Below are positions 43,464 to 54,166 of a stretch of 64,000 bases of DNA, one piece after another (the first letter of the stretch is position 1; every line of letters starts with the position of its first letter). The stretch covers positions 62,001 to 126,000 of the forward strand of contig NZ_MNPW01000010.1 of assembly GCF_001983175.1 (NCBI RefSeq), given 5' to 3'. A program made the position numbers and the translations under genes. The notes beneath the pieces are model-generated. The model was not told the origin of the DNA and did not search any database. It saw nothing but the letters and a program-made list of their open reading frames with translations. This stretch comes from Pseudomonas cedrina subsp. cedrina. Its GTDB lineage: Bacteria > Pseudomonadota > Gammaproteobacteria > Pseudomonadales > Pseudomonadaceae.

Positions 43464-45647
43464 TCAGGTCGCACTGGTATCTTTGATCAAATGCGCCGCC
43501 AGCGTGCGCAACGGCCCCAATTGCCGACAAATCAACGCCAACTGGGTCTGCACCAGCCGCTGCCCTTCGTCGATTTCATCCGGCATCTGCTCCAGGTCCG
43601 CCGCCAGCGCTTCCTCGGCATCGCTCTGGATCGCAATCGGCTGTTTATTGGCCAGCCCCGTGGCGATTTCATCGATGCTCGCCGCCAGGGAGTTACCCGC
43701 GCCTTCGATCAGATGCTCGCGCACTTCGGCCGGTAACTGGGTTTCGCGGTGTGCACCGAGCCCTGACAAGTAGCTGAGCAAAGTGTGCGACAACACCAGG
43801 AAGCGGAAGCCCACGTCTGCCTCCTTACGGAAGTGCCCCGGCTCCATCAGCATGTTCGCCAGGGTCGTCGACAGCGCCGCGTCGGCATTGTGCGCATTGC
43901 GCCGGGCCAGGCGATAGGCCAGGTCGTCGCGCTTGCCGGCGGCGTATTGCTGCATGATCTGGCGCAGGTAGATGCTGTTGCAGGTCAGGGTGTTGGCCAG
44001 CACTTTGTTCAGGCGCCGGCCCTGCCAGTCCGGCAGGAACAGGAACACCGCCAGGCCCGCGATCAGGCTGCCCAGCAAAGTATCGAACAGCCGTGGCAGG
44101 AACAGCCCGTAGCCATCGCCCACCTGGTTGAAGCAGAACAGCACCATCAAGGTAATGGCGGCGGTGGCCAGGGTGTAGCGGGTAGTACGGTTGATAAAGA
44201 ACACCAGCCCGGCGGCGATGGCGAACATCGACTGCACTAGCGGGCTTGGAAACAGGTCGAACAGCGCCCAGGCCACGGTGAGGCCGATGGCGGTGCCGAT
44301 GATCCGCTGGCCAAGCTTGCGCCGCGTGGCGCCGTAGTTGGGCTGGCACACGAACAGCGTGGTGAGGATGATCCAGTAGCCCTGGGACGCGTGGATCGCG
44401 TGCAGCATGCCGTAGCCGACGGTCAACGCCAACGACAGGCGCAAGGCGTGGCGAAACAGCAACGACGTCGGCGTCATTTGGGTGCGCAGGCGCGTCCACA
44501 TTTCCTTGAGGTTACGCGGGGCGCGGTCGAGCAGGTTGCTGTCGGTGGCGTCAGCCAGGGCGTCGGGGTTACTCGCGTCACCGAGCAGGCGGTCCAGCGT
44601 GGACAGGTTGGCCGCCAGCGCGCGCAACGAACGCAGCAGGCCGCGCCAGGCCGGGTTGCTCTGGATGCGCAGGTGTTCCAGGGACGCGTTGAGGTCACCC
44701 AGGGCTTCGGCGAAGCTGTCGTCATAGATGAACGGCTGGCGCAGCTGGATCGATTCGCCCAGCGCCTGGCAAGCCTTGCCCTGCTGGCGCAGCAGGCGCT
44801 GGCAGCGGAACAGCACGTCGCTGTGGAAGAACGCATCGGCGAGGGCGTTGTAGGGGTAGTGGGACGAACTGGCACGTTCGTGAATGTCCTGGGCGAGGAA
44901 GTACAGCTTCAGGTAGCGGCTGACTTTCGAGCCCGGCCGCCCATTGCCCACGCGGTGCAGGATGATTTCCTTCGCCGCGTTGAGCGCCGCCACCACGCGG
45001 CCATTCTGCTGGGCCAGTTCCAGGCGGCGCGCTTCCACGTCCAACTGGCGGATCGGTTCAAACAGGGAAGACTTGAGCTTGAGGTAACGCCCCAACTCGC
45101 GAAACAACCGCGCCAGGCTCTGCTGCACCGGCTGGTTGGAAAACAGCGCCTGCCACAGCACCGACAGCGCCCCGTACCAGGCGGCGCCGGCCACCAGCAG
45201 CAACGGTTCATGCCAGAAGTCGGAGACGGCGCCACCCCGCTGGTCCACGCCGATCATGGTGTACACCGACAGGATCAGCGTCGCCGACGCAATCGCGCCA
45301 TAGCGTTCGCCCAAGGCGCCGAGCATGGTCAGGCAAAAAGTGGCCAGGGCCAGGGAAATCGCGAAGATCCAGGGATAGGGGAACAGCAGCTCCACCGACA
45401 GCGCGGCAATGCTGAAACACACCAGCGTCACCGCCAGGGCGTTGAGGCGGCCTTGCCAGCTGTCATCGGTCTCGGCCAGGGCGCTGGCGATAATCCCCAG
45501 GAACAGCGGGATCAGCAGGGTCATTTCATCCTGATACCAGCACAGCACCATGCTGCCGGTCAGGGCGATGAACACCCGAATGCTGTAGCTGAATTTATCC
45601 AGTGCCCACAGGCGCCGCAGTGACTGCTTGAACGAGGTCGATGACAT
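43464..45647 (-). CDS. YccS/YhfK-type FUSC-family membrane protein
   Basis: A 727-residue inner-membrane protein with two hydrophobic blocks (about residues 20-165 and 405-545), each of about six helices, separated and followed by cytosolic helical regions; this is the YccS architecture. The second block holds QGYWIILTTLFVCQPNYGATRRKLGQRIIGTAIG, the FUSC signature. These proteins are considered efflux or aromatic-acid exporters, but no HlyD-type partner or outer-membrane gene is adjacent, as is normal for YccS. Specific substrate unknown. Confidence 0.9.
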   Translation of the reverse strand: MSSTSFKQSLRRLWALDKFSYSIRVFIALTGSMVLCWYQDEMTLLIPLFLGIIASALAETDDSWQGRLNALAVTLVCFSIAALSVELLFPYPWIFAISLALATFCLTMLGALGERYGAIASATLILSVYTMIGVDQRGGAVSDFWHEPLLLVAGAAWYGALSVLWQALFSNQPVQQSLARLFRELGRYLKLKSSLFEPIRQLDVEARRLELAQQNGRVVAALNAAKEIILHRVGNGRPGSKVSRYLKLYFLAQDIHERASSSHYPYNALADAFFHSDVLFRCQRLLRQQGKACQALGESIQLRQPFIYDDSFAEALGDLNASLEHLRIQSNPAWRGLLRSLRALAANLSTLDRLLGDASNPDALADATDSNLLDRAPRNLKEMWTRLRTQMTPTSLLFRHALRLSLALTVGYGMLHAIHASQGYWIILTTLFVCQPNYGATRRKLGQRIIGTAIGLTVAWALFDLFPSPLVQSMFAIAAGLVFFINRTTRYTLATAAITLMVLFCFNQVGDGYGLFLPRLFDTLLGSLIAGLAVFLFLPDWQGRRLNKVLANTLTCNSIYLRQIMQQYAAGKRDDLAYRLARRNAHNADAALSTTLANMLMEPGHFRKEADVGFRFLVLSHTLLSYLSGLGAHRETQLPAEVREHLIEGAGNSLAASIDEIATGLANKQPIAIQSDAEEALAADLEQMPDEIDEGQRLVQTQLALICRQLGPLRTLAAHLIKDTSAT

Positions 45648-45747
45648 GAAGGCAGGAGTCTTCCGGAGCGATGCCGTTAAATTGAGCTATCAAGGACGCC
45701 ACGGCAAGTGTGGTGATCACAATTTATTTCAAGCGCTGCAAATCAAA

Positions 45748-45820
45748 TGTGGGAGCTGGCTTGCCTGCGATGGCGGCGGTGAATCCAACACCGCTATCGC
45801 AGGCAAGCCAGCTCCCACAG
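45748..45820. repeat. REPIN
   Basis: Inverted REP cores with a loop of about 26 bp, upstream of the FUSC gene and downstream of the convergently placed flavoprotein gene. Confidence 0.92.
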
Positions 45821-45844
45821 GGGATTGCATTTTCAAGTCTGAAG

Positions 45845-47023
45845 TCAGACGTACTGCGCGGCCGCGTAGCCCGATGCCCACGCCCACTGGAAATTGAACC
45901 CGCCCAGGTGGCCGGTCACATCCAGCACTTCACCAATAAAGTACAGGCCAGGGCTTTTCAGCGATTCCATGGTCTTGGACGACACTTCCCGCGTGTCCAC
46001 CCCACCCAGCGTCACCTCGGCCGTGCGATAGCCCTCGGTGCCCGCCGGCACCAGTTGCCAGTTGCCGAGCTTGGCGGCGATATCGGCGATTTCGGCATGG
46101 GTGTATTGCTTCATCGGCTTGGACGCGAACCAGGTGTCCGCCAGCAGGTTGGCCATCTTCTTGGTGAAGATCTCCCCGAGGAGGGTCTTCAGCTCGCTGT
46201 TGGGACGTTCGGCCTGTTGCTCTTGCAACCAGACGTGGGCGTCGTGGTCGGGCAGCAGGTTGATCGCCAGCGTGTCGCCGGGCTCCCAGTACGAGGAAAT
46301 CTGCAGAATCGCCGGCCCGCTCAGGCCGCGATGGGTAAACAGGATGTTTTCGCGAAAGCTCTGGCCGTTGCAGCTGACCAGGCAATCCACAGAAGTCCCC
46401 GACAGTTCGCCGCACAGGTCCTTGAGTTGATCGGTGATGGTAAACGGCACCAGCCCGGCGCGGGTCGGCAGCAGTTCATGGCCGAACTGCTTGGCCACTT
46501 GATAGCCAAAACCGGTCGCGCCCAGGGTTGGAATCGACAAGCCGCCGGTGGCGATCACCAGGGACTCGCAGCGCAGCTCACCCAGGGTGGTCTGCAACTG
46601 GTAGCCGCCGTCGAGTTTGGCAATCGCCTGGACCGAGGTGTCCAGGTGCATCTGCACGCCGGTCTGGATGCACTCGTCGAGCAACAGGCCGAGGATGTCG
46701 CTGGACTTGTTGTCGCAGAACAGCTGGCCGAGTTTCTTCTCGTGGTACGGCACGCCGTGCGTGGCCACCAGCCCGATAAAGTCCCACTGGGTATAGCGGG
46801 CCAGGGCGGATTTGCAGAAGTGCGCGTTGTGCGAGAGAAAGTTGGCAGGTTCGGTGTACATATTGGTGAAATTGCAGCGGCCACCGCCGGACATCAGGAT
46901 CTTTTTGCCGGCCTTGTTCGCGTGGTCGATCAACATCACCTTGCGCCCACGCCCGGCGGCGGTCAGTGCGCACATCAAGCCCGCGGCGCCGGCGCCAATG
47001 ATCACAACTTCGGTCGAGCGCAC
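45845..47023 (-). CDS. HI0933/YhiN-family FAD-dependent oxidoreductase
   Basis: A 392-residue flavoprotein. Rossmann motif VVIIGAGAAGLMCALTAA is followed by GKKILMSGGGRCNFTN, the family hallmark, and the C-terminal VTGHLGGFNFQWAWASGYAA. I choose the GTG at 47023 (reads VRSTEVVIIG) because GAGGA sits 7 bp before it; an ATG 12 codons upstream lacks a site and lies near a REPIN. Substrate unknown in most members. Confidence 0.9.
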   Translation of the reverse strand: MRSTEVVIIGAGAAGLMCALTAAGRGRKVMLIDHANKAGKKILMSGGGRCNFTNMYTEPANFLSHNAHFCKSALARYTQWDFIGLVATHGVPYHEKKLGQLFCDNKSSDILGLLLDECIQTGVQMHLDTSVQAIAKLDGGYQLQTTLGELRCESLVIATGGLSIPTLGATGFGYQVAKQFGHELLPTRAGLVPFTITDQLKDLCGELSGTSVDCLVSCNGQSFRENILFTHRGLSGPAILQISSYWEPGDTLAINLLPDHDAHVWLQEQQAERPNSELKTLLGEIFTKKMANLLADTWFASKPMKQYTHAEIADIAAKLGNWQLVPAGTEGYRTAEVTLGGVDTREVSSKTMESLKSPGLYFIGEVLDVTGHLGGFNFQWAWASGYAAAQYV

Positions 47024-47064
47024 AGCAATGTCCTCACAAAATATCGATCTGAAATGCAATCAAA

Positions 47065-47155
47065 TGTGGGAGCTGGCTTGCCTGCGATGAGGGCGGCACA
47101 TTCAACATATTCAGTGAATGTGCCACCGCTATCGCAGGCAAGCCAGCTCCCACAT
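47065..47155. repeat. REPIN
   Basis: Inverted REP cores with a loop that is itself partly palindromic (TTCAACATATTCAGTGAA), between the flavoprotein gene and dbpA. Confidence 0.92.
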
Positions 47156-47181
47156 TTTGATCTCTGTATAGCTTGAGAGCT

Positions 47182-48567
<1,386 letters not shown>

Positions 48568-48649
48568 GGGACTGGCTCTGCAAAACAAAATGTCGCGCAG
48601 TGTACCAGCCCCGTGGGAATTTCCCTGCAAGTTCTAGACGAGAAGCCTG

Positions 48650-50077
48650 TCAGTGCTCGATATGCTGCTCCGGGTTGACCACGCGTTTACCGTCTTTTGG
48701 CGACAGTTGCAGGAAGATCGCCGCCGCCAGCATCGCCATGATGCCCACGGTGAGAAAGGTCAGTTGGAACGCGCCGAGCACGCTTTCCACCCCATCGTTG
48801 CCGGTCTCGGCGGTAAACCCACCGAGCAGAGCACCGGCGCACGCCACGCCGAGGCTCAGCGACAACTGCGCCACCACCGACAGCAAGCTGTTGCCGCTGC
48901 TGGCCTGGGCGTCGTCGAGGTCGATCAGGGTGACGGTGTTCATCGCCGTAAATTGCAGCGAATTGATCGCCCCCAGCACCGCCAGCATGGCCAATAGCAG
49001 CGGGTAGGGCGTGTGTTCCGTGACCAGCCCCATGCTCGCCAGCATCAGGCCCAGCGCCAGGGTGTTGCCGGTCAGCACGACGCGGTAGCCGAGGCGTTCG
49101 ATCAGCGGCCGCGCGACGGACTTGGCCACCATTGCCGCCGCCGCCAGGGGCAGCATGCTCATCCCGGCTTGGGACGGTGAATAGCCCAGCGCCACCTGCA
49201 ACAGCAGCGGCACCAGGAACGGCAGGGCACCGCTGCCCAGTCGCGCAAACAGGTTGCCCAGGATGCCGACCGCAAAGGTGCGCGTCTTGAACAGCACCGG
49301 CGAGAACAACGCATGGTCGATATGCCCGGCGCGCAGCCAGTACGCCGCCAGGCACGCCAGCCCGCCGAACAGCAGCAACATCACCCGCAGGTGCGGCAGG
49401 TGCAGTTCGCCCAGGCCTTCCATGGCGATGGTGATCAGCACCATCGCCGCGCCGAACAGCAGGAAGCCGACCCCGTCAAAGCGTGTGCGCTCGCTGCCGC
49501 GCAGGTCGGGGATGAATTTCCACACGGCGTAGCAGCCGATCATGCCCACCGGCAGGTTGATCAGGAAGATCCAGTGCCAGGTCAGGTATTGCACCATCCA
49601 GCCGCCCATCGTCGGGCCAAGCAATGGGCCGAGCAGGCCGGGGATGGTGATGAAACCCATGATGCGCACCAGTTCGGAACGGGGATACGCACGTAACACC
49701 ACCAGCCGCCCGACCGGCAGCATCAGCGCGCCACCCAGGCCCTGGATCACCCGTGCGCCTACCAGCATGCTCAAGCTGCTGGACAACGCGCACAGCAGCG
49801 AGCCAATGCTGAACAGCATGATTGCGCCAAAGAAGATTTTCTTGGTGCCGAAACGGTCGGCGATCCAGCCCGAGGCCGGGATCAGCAGCGCCACAGTGAG
49901 CATGTAGGCGATCACCACCCCCTGCATGCGCAGCGGGTTTTCCGCAAGGTCCCGGGCCATGGCGGGCAGTGCCGTGTTCAGGATCGTCCCGTCCAGCGAC
50001 TGCATGAAGAAGGCAATCGCGACCACCCAGGGGAGCCAGCGGGCGGTCTTGGCATCGAGCGGGACGCGGTTCGGCAT
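48650..50077 (-). CDS. mdtD: MFS transporter, MdtD-type
   Basis: A 475-residue major facilitator of the 14-helix DHA2 group. N-terminal FFMQSLDGTILNTALPAMARDL is the DHA2 motif; WIADRFGTKKIFF is the MFS loop 2-3 motif; GARVIQGLGGALMLPVGRLVV carries motif B, and GLLGPLLGPTMGGWM motif C for antiport. It resembles MdtD, a putative multidrug exporter. No fusion partner is adjacent. Substrate not shown. Confidence 0.88.
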   Translation of the reverse strand: MPNRVPLDAKTARWLPWVVAIAFFMQSLDGTILNTALPAMARDLAENPLRMQGVVIAYMLTVALLIPASGWIADRFGTKKIFFGAIMLFSIGSLLCALSSSLSMLVGARVIQGLGGALMLPVGRLVVLRAYPRSELVRIMGFITIPGLLGPLLGPTMGGWMVQYLTWHWIFLINLPVGMIGCYAVWKFIPDLRGSERTRFDGVGFLLFGAAMVLITIAMEGLGELHLPHLRVMLLLFGGLACLAAYWLRAGHIDHALFSPVLFKTRTFAVGILGNLFARLGSGALPFLVPLLLQVALGYSPSQAGMSMLPLAAAAMVAKSVARPLIERLGYRVVLTGNTLALGLMLASMGLVTEHTPYPLLLAMLAVLGAINSLQFTAMNTVTLIDLDDAQASSGNSLLSVVAQLSLSLGVACAGALLGGFTAETGNDGVESVLGAFQLTFLTVGIMAMLAAAIFLQLSPKDGKRVVNPEQHIEH

Positions 50078-50114
50078 GGAAAAACCTATTTGTTAGCAGC
50101 CTATGTGTTGGCGA

Positions 50115-50963
50115 TTATGCGTCATTCGTCGCGCCTTTTCCCACCAGGAAATCCAGCAGTTCGCGGTGTACCGCCACGGCGGCTTCGCTGGATTCGAGGT
50201 CAAGCAAGTGGCCCGTATGTTCAGCCACGGCAAAGCTGCTGCGGCCTACGTAGTGCTTGAACAGCTGCGCGTCGGCGGCGGGGGTGTACTCGTCCAGGGC
50301 GCCGTTGAGGAAGTGCACCGGTGTTTCAATCTGCCGCAGCGCCGGCAGGTAATTGCCATCGCCCAGCGCCAGCACCTGGTGGATATGAAAGCGCGCCTGG
50401 CGGTATTCGGTGGTGGCCATATTCGACAAATGCCGATGGTTGTTGCGCTTGAGCCGGGGCGACAAGTATTTGCCAACGGTCTCATTGAGCAAGTGGCCGA
50501 CGGCGGACTTGTCATCCGCCTCGATCAGCACGCGCACGCGCTCCACATAGTCGAGCATCGCCTGGTTGAGGTTGGGCGCCAGGGCCATCACCACCGAGCT
50601 TTCGATGGAGGGCGGGTTGTGGGCCAGGGTCAGCAGCGTGGAGATACCGCCCCACGAAGCCGACACCAGGTGGTTGACCTGGAAGCGCTCCACCAGGGCG
50701 CGCAGGATCTGTACCTCGTCGTCCTTGGTCACCAGGTCCAGGTCAGCGTTGTGCTCGCGGGAATAGCCCGAGAACGGCAAGTCGAACAGCAGCACATTGA
50801 AGTGCTCGGCCAGGCATTTGCTGGTGCGGGCGAAGGAGCGCGTGGTGGACAGCGCGCCGTTGACCATCAGTACCGTTTTGCGTTGCGGGTCGTGACCGAG
50901 TTGTTCGACGTGGACGTTGTAGTGCTTGAACAGCTTGTGCAGGACGAAACTTCCCTGATTCAT
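50115..50963 (-). CDS. rhlA: RhlA homologue (3-(3-hydroxyalkanoyloxy)alkanoate synthase)
   Basis: A 282-residue alpha/beta hydrolase-fold protein that reads like P. aeruginosa RhlA over its length: KCLAEHFNVLLFDLPFSGYS, NHLVSASWGGISTLL, APNLNQAMLDYVERV, DDKSAVGHLLNETVGKYL. The catalytic triad aligns as Ser103, Asp224 and His252. RhlA joins two 3-hydroxyacyl groups into the HAA lipid of rhamnolipids. The related PhaG acyltransferase is less similar. There is no rhlB, rhlC or rhlRI next to it, so free HAA is the likely product. AGGAAG precedes the ATG. Confidence 0.87.
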   Translation of the reverse strand: MNQGSFVLHKLFKHYNVHVEQLGHDPQRKTVLMVNGALSTTRSFARTSKCLAEHFNVLLFDLPFSGYSREHNADLDLVTKDDEVQILRALVERFQVNHLVSASWGGISTLLTLAHNPPSIESSVVMALAPNLNQAMLDYVERVRVLIEADDKSAVGHLLNETVGKYLSPRLKRNNHRHLSNMATTEYRQARFHIHQVLALGDGNYLPALRQIETPVHFLNGALDEYTPAADAQLFKHYVGRSSFAVAEHTGHLLDLESSEAAVAVHRELLDFLVGKGATNDA

Positions 50964-51102
50964 CGCGATACTTCCTAGCGGCTGGCGGTCTGCCGTTAAC
51001 CGTTATAGCGAGGTTTTTTATGGGCGACAACAGGCTGTATGCAAGGTGGGAATGGGCGGTAGGACAAGGGGAATCCAGGCGTCTGAAATCAACACCGAAC
51101 CC

Positions 51103-51208
51103 CTGTGGGAGCGGCGGTGCGACGATTCGACTTGCCCGCGATGGCAATCTATCAGTCAAGGCATGCGTTAACTGACCCACCGCTATCGCGGGCAAGCCCG
51201 CTCCCACA
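51103..51208. repeat. REPIN with a modified left arm
   Basis: The right arm is a normal REP; the left is interrupted: TGTGGGAGCGG, then CGGTGCGACGATTCGA, then CTTGCCCGCGAT, so 16-17 bp replace part of the core. It lies upstream of rhlA. Confidence 0.8.
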
Positions 51209-51223
51209 AGAGAGCAGTTGTGT

Positions 51224-52540
51224 CTATAAAGTCAGGGTCAGGCGTTTTACCAGGGCGCCCGGCAACAGATTCGACGCGGTATTACGCTGCCCGTAAGTAC
51301 TGGCCGACAGCAGCAATTCCCGATCAGCGGTCAGCGCCTCCAACTGCGAACCGAGCAGGCTGTAGACGCTGTCATCAAAGCGCATGGTGCTGACCGGCGC
51401 CTTTATCTCGCCGTCTTCCACCCAGAACGTGGCGAAGCGTGTCATGCCGGTCAGGCGCGCCGCCGGCAGGTCGGAGTAGTTCAGGTACCACAGGTTGCTG
51501 ATGTATAACCCGGTGCCCAACTGCTTGAGGATATCGGCCTGGGCCAGAGTACCTGCGGCCATTTGCAGCGCGCTGGGGGACTCGTCGCTGCTCGCGCCGT
51601 TGGTGCTCAATCCGTATTCGGCGGCGCTGCGCGAGTTGATCAACCGGCCTTCAGCCTTGCCTGCATTGATCAGCGTGACGTCACCGCGCGGGTAACCTTC
51701 GCTGGAGAACGCCTGGCTCAGGGAGCCGCTGACCTGTTCGTCGACCTTCACCAGCGGGCTCAGGGACTGTTCACCGGCGTACAGTTTTTGCAGCGAACTG
51801 CCTTTGCTGGCGATGGCCTGGGCGGAAAACCCGCCCCAGGTGATGATGCTGATAATTTCTTCCAGCGCCGCCGGGGCCAGGTAGGCGCGGTACTGACCGG
51901 GCGCAAGGGCGTGCAGCGGGCGGCCCAGGAATTCAAGTTGCTCGCGGGCCTGCTGGAAGCGCCGGGCGAACTCGGCGCTGTTCCAGGTGTGCCCGGCGTA
52001 GCTGGCCTTGACCGCTTCGCCATTGGCATGGAACAGGCTGAAATCGAAGTTGAAGCTGTTGGCCTGGTGCCAGCCGAAGGCGCCGTTTGAACTGGCAAAG
52101 CCACGGCTGATGGGGCCGGCGGCGTAAATGCCCACAAGGTCGACGCCGTCCGCGGCCTGGCTGATGTCATCCAGCACCTGGGCCAGTTCCGGCAGCGGCC
52201 GGGCCTGTTCATTGTGGCTTTGCCAGGCGTTGTGGTTCAGCAGCAGGTAGGGATCCGGGGGCAGCAACGGCAAGGTTTCGCGCAGCTGTTGCAGGCCATT
52301 GGCGAGGCGCTGACGGTCCAGCTCCGGCTCACCTGCCAGGGTGATGGCGAGGTCGGCATGGCGGCCGTCGTTGATCAGCTTGAAGTTCAGGCTGGCTTGC
52401 TGCACTTGCCCGGCCTGGCGCACCTTGGCGTGGTTGAAACGCACGAACTCGGACGCTTCCGCCGCGTAGCCCAAGTGAAACTGCTCCTTGTCGGTGATGG
52501 CCTGCTTGAGCCACTGCACCAGTGCCTTGAAATCATCCAT
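51224..52540 (-). CDS. TldE/PmbA-like metallopeptidase-family subunit
   Basis: A 438-residue protein of the PmbA/TldE group, lacking an HExxxH motif, as TldE does. Recognisable segments: LVGIYAAGPISRGFASSNG, ISIITWGGFSAQAIASKGSS, GTGLYISNLWYLNYSD and GEIKAPVSTMRFDDSVYSLLG. Its ATG overlaps the stop of the TldD-like gene (ATGA), so the two are translationally coupled and probably form a heterodimer. A paralogue of, or distinct from, the housekeeping TldD/PmbA pair used for leader peptide processing. Confidence 0.87.
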   Translation of the reverse strand: MDDFKALVQWLKQAITDKEQFHLGYAAEASEFVRFNHAKVRQAGQVQQASLNFKLINDGRHADLAITLAGEPELDRQRLANGLQQLRETLPLLPPDPYLLLNHNAWQSHNEQARPLPELAQVLDDISQAADGVDLVGIYAAGPISRGFASSNGAFGWHQANSFNFDFSLFHANGEAVKASYAGHTWNSAEFARRFQQAREQLEFLGRPLHALAPGQYRAYLAPAALEEIISIITWGGFSAQAIASKGSSLQKLYAGEQSLSPLVKVDEQVSGSLSQAFSSEGYPRGDVTLINAGKAEGRLINSRSAAEYGLSTNGASSDESPSALQMAAGTLAQADILKQLGTGLYISNLWYLNYSDLPAARLTGMTRFATFWVEDGEIKAPVSTMRFDDSVYSLLGSQLEALTADRELLLSASTYGQRNTASNLLPGALVKRLTLTL

Positions 52541-53982
52541 CAGGCATCTCCCCCGAATACGTCGACATCACTGAACACACAGGCCGGCGACGCATGGCCG
52601 ACACGGATCACCTGGTTGGGCTCGCCCTTGCCGCAGTTAGGCGTGCCCAACACCTGGAAGGTGCTGGCGTCGCCGACGGCGCTGAGCTTGCGCCAGAATT
52701 GTGCGGAAATCGCCCGGTAGTTGGGGTTTTTCACCACGCCCTTGAGTTCGCCGTTTTCGATCAACTGGCCCCATTCGCAGCCGAACTGGAACTTGTTGCG
52801 CGCATCGTCGATGGACCACGAACGGTTGGTCGACATCAGCACGCCGTGTTCGATGCCACCGATCAGCTCGGCCAGGGATTTGTCGCCGGCCTCGATATTC
52901 AGGTTGGCCATGCGGTCGATGGGCGCGCGGTTCCAACTGCTGGCGCGGCTGTTGGCCACGCCTTGCATGCCCGCGCGAAATTGCGACAGCGCTCCGCCCA
53001 GCGGCCTGAGCAGCAACCCTTCACGAATCAGGAACTGTTTGCTGGCGCGGCTGCCGTCGTCGTCATGGCTGTAGCTGGCTAGCTGTTCGGGGATGTCCGG
53101 GTCGAAGGTCACGTTGAGCAGCTCGGAGCCGTATTGCAGGTGGCCGAAGTCGCTGGCCTTCACAAAGCTGGTGCCGGCGTAGTTGCGCTCGTCACCGAGG
53201 ATGCGGTCCAGCTCCAGCGGATGGCCGATGGACTCATGGATTTGCAGGATCATCTGGTCGGGCATCAACAACAGGTCGCGCGGACCCTGGGGCGTGTTCG
53301 GCGCCAGCAGCAATTGCAGGGCTTCGTCGGCGATGCGCGGCGCGGCGCCGACCAGGCCGAAGCGGCTGATCACGCCCAGCCCGCCTTGCTGGCCGAAGTT
53401 GGTGCCGCCGAAGGTGCGCGTCTGGCTGTCGTTGCCATCGAAGGCCGTGACGTTAACGCCCGGGAACACAAAACGCTGGGCCTGGCGCAGTTCGGCGCCG
53501 GCACTGTTGAGGTAGATCTGCTCGACGTGGGTCAGGCCCAGGCTGACTTCCCAGTTCACCAGGCGCTCGTCCCTGGGGACGGCGGCGGATTCGTCGCCGA
53601 GCAGCTGGTAGCAGTCACTCAGGGACGGGAAGGGCTGGTCGAGGTCGGGTGACAGGTAGTCGGCCACATCGCTGGAGACGTGCTGGTCGCGCAGGTCGAG
53701 CAGGGCGTGGGGCAGGATCTGCCGGGCTTGCCGTTCGGCGCGCTCAAGGGCGGCTTGCAGGCCAGGCAGGGAAATATCGTTGGTCGCGGCGTAAGCCTCC
53801 ACGCCATTGAGACGCACGGTGAGCATGGCGCCCTCGTCGTGGTTCAGGTGCGGTGGTTCGGCAACGTTCTTGCGTACGGCCAGGTATTGGCCGGATTCGC
53901 GGACGTAGCGCAGCGAGAAGAATTCGGCGTGGGTGCGCAGGGCACTGAAGTGCTGTTTGAGTGTGGCGTGGTGATCGAACAT
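52540..53982 (-). CDS. TldD-like zinc metallopeptidase
   Basis: A 480-residue TldD-family protease with the zinc motif HESIGH at residues 249-254 (LQIHESIGHPLELDR) and a C-terminal region with a further cysteine (GTPNCGKGEPNQV). TldD/TldE pairs degrade unfolded peptides and mature some modified peptides. It is shorter at the start and different in detail from classical TldD, so it belongs to the second, TldD-like subfamily. First gene of a two-gene operon. Confidence 0.9.
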   Translation of the reverse strand: MFDHHATLKQHFSALRTHAEFFSLRYVRESGQYLAVRKNVAEPPHLNHDEGAMLTVRLNGVEAYAATNDISLPGLQAALERAERQARQILPHALLDLRDQHVSSDVADYLSPDLDQPFPSLSDCYQLLGDESAAVPRDERLVNWEVSLGLTHVEQIYLNSAGAELRQAQRFVFPGVNVTAFDGNDSQTRTFGGTNFGQQGGLGVISRFGLVGAAPRIADEALQLLLAPNTPQGPRDLLLMPDQMILQIHESIGHPLELDRILGDERNYAGTSFVKASDFGHLQYGSELLNVTFDPDIPEQLASYSHDDDGSRASKQFLIREGLLLRPLGGALSQFRAGMQGVANSRASSWNRAPIDRMANLNIEAGDKSLAELIGGIEHGVLMSTNRSWSIDDARNKFQFGCEWGQLIENGELKGVVKNPNYRAISAQFWRKLSAVGDASTFQVLGTPNCGKGEPNQVIRVGHASPACVFSDVDVFGGDA

Positions 53983-54080
53983 GGGGCCTTCCTTGTGGGC
54001 GGCTCAGCGCGGGGCAGGCAACAGAGTAGGCCTGGGCTGGGAGCTGATCAAGGAAGGTTTGTGGTGTTTGTTCGGGCCTC

Positions 54081-54146
54081 ATCGCGGGCAAGCCCGGCTC
54101 CCACAGGGGAATGCATTCCGATGTGGGAGCTGGCTTGCCTGCGATA
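54081..54146. repeat. REPIN after betA
   Basis: Inverted REP arms with a very short loop (GGGGAATGCATTCCGA). Nearly the same element occurs at 55909-55975 on the other side of betA. Confidence 0.92.
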
Positions 54147-54166
54147 CAGGCGCCGCGGTGTATCAG

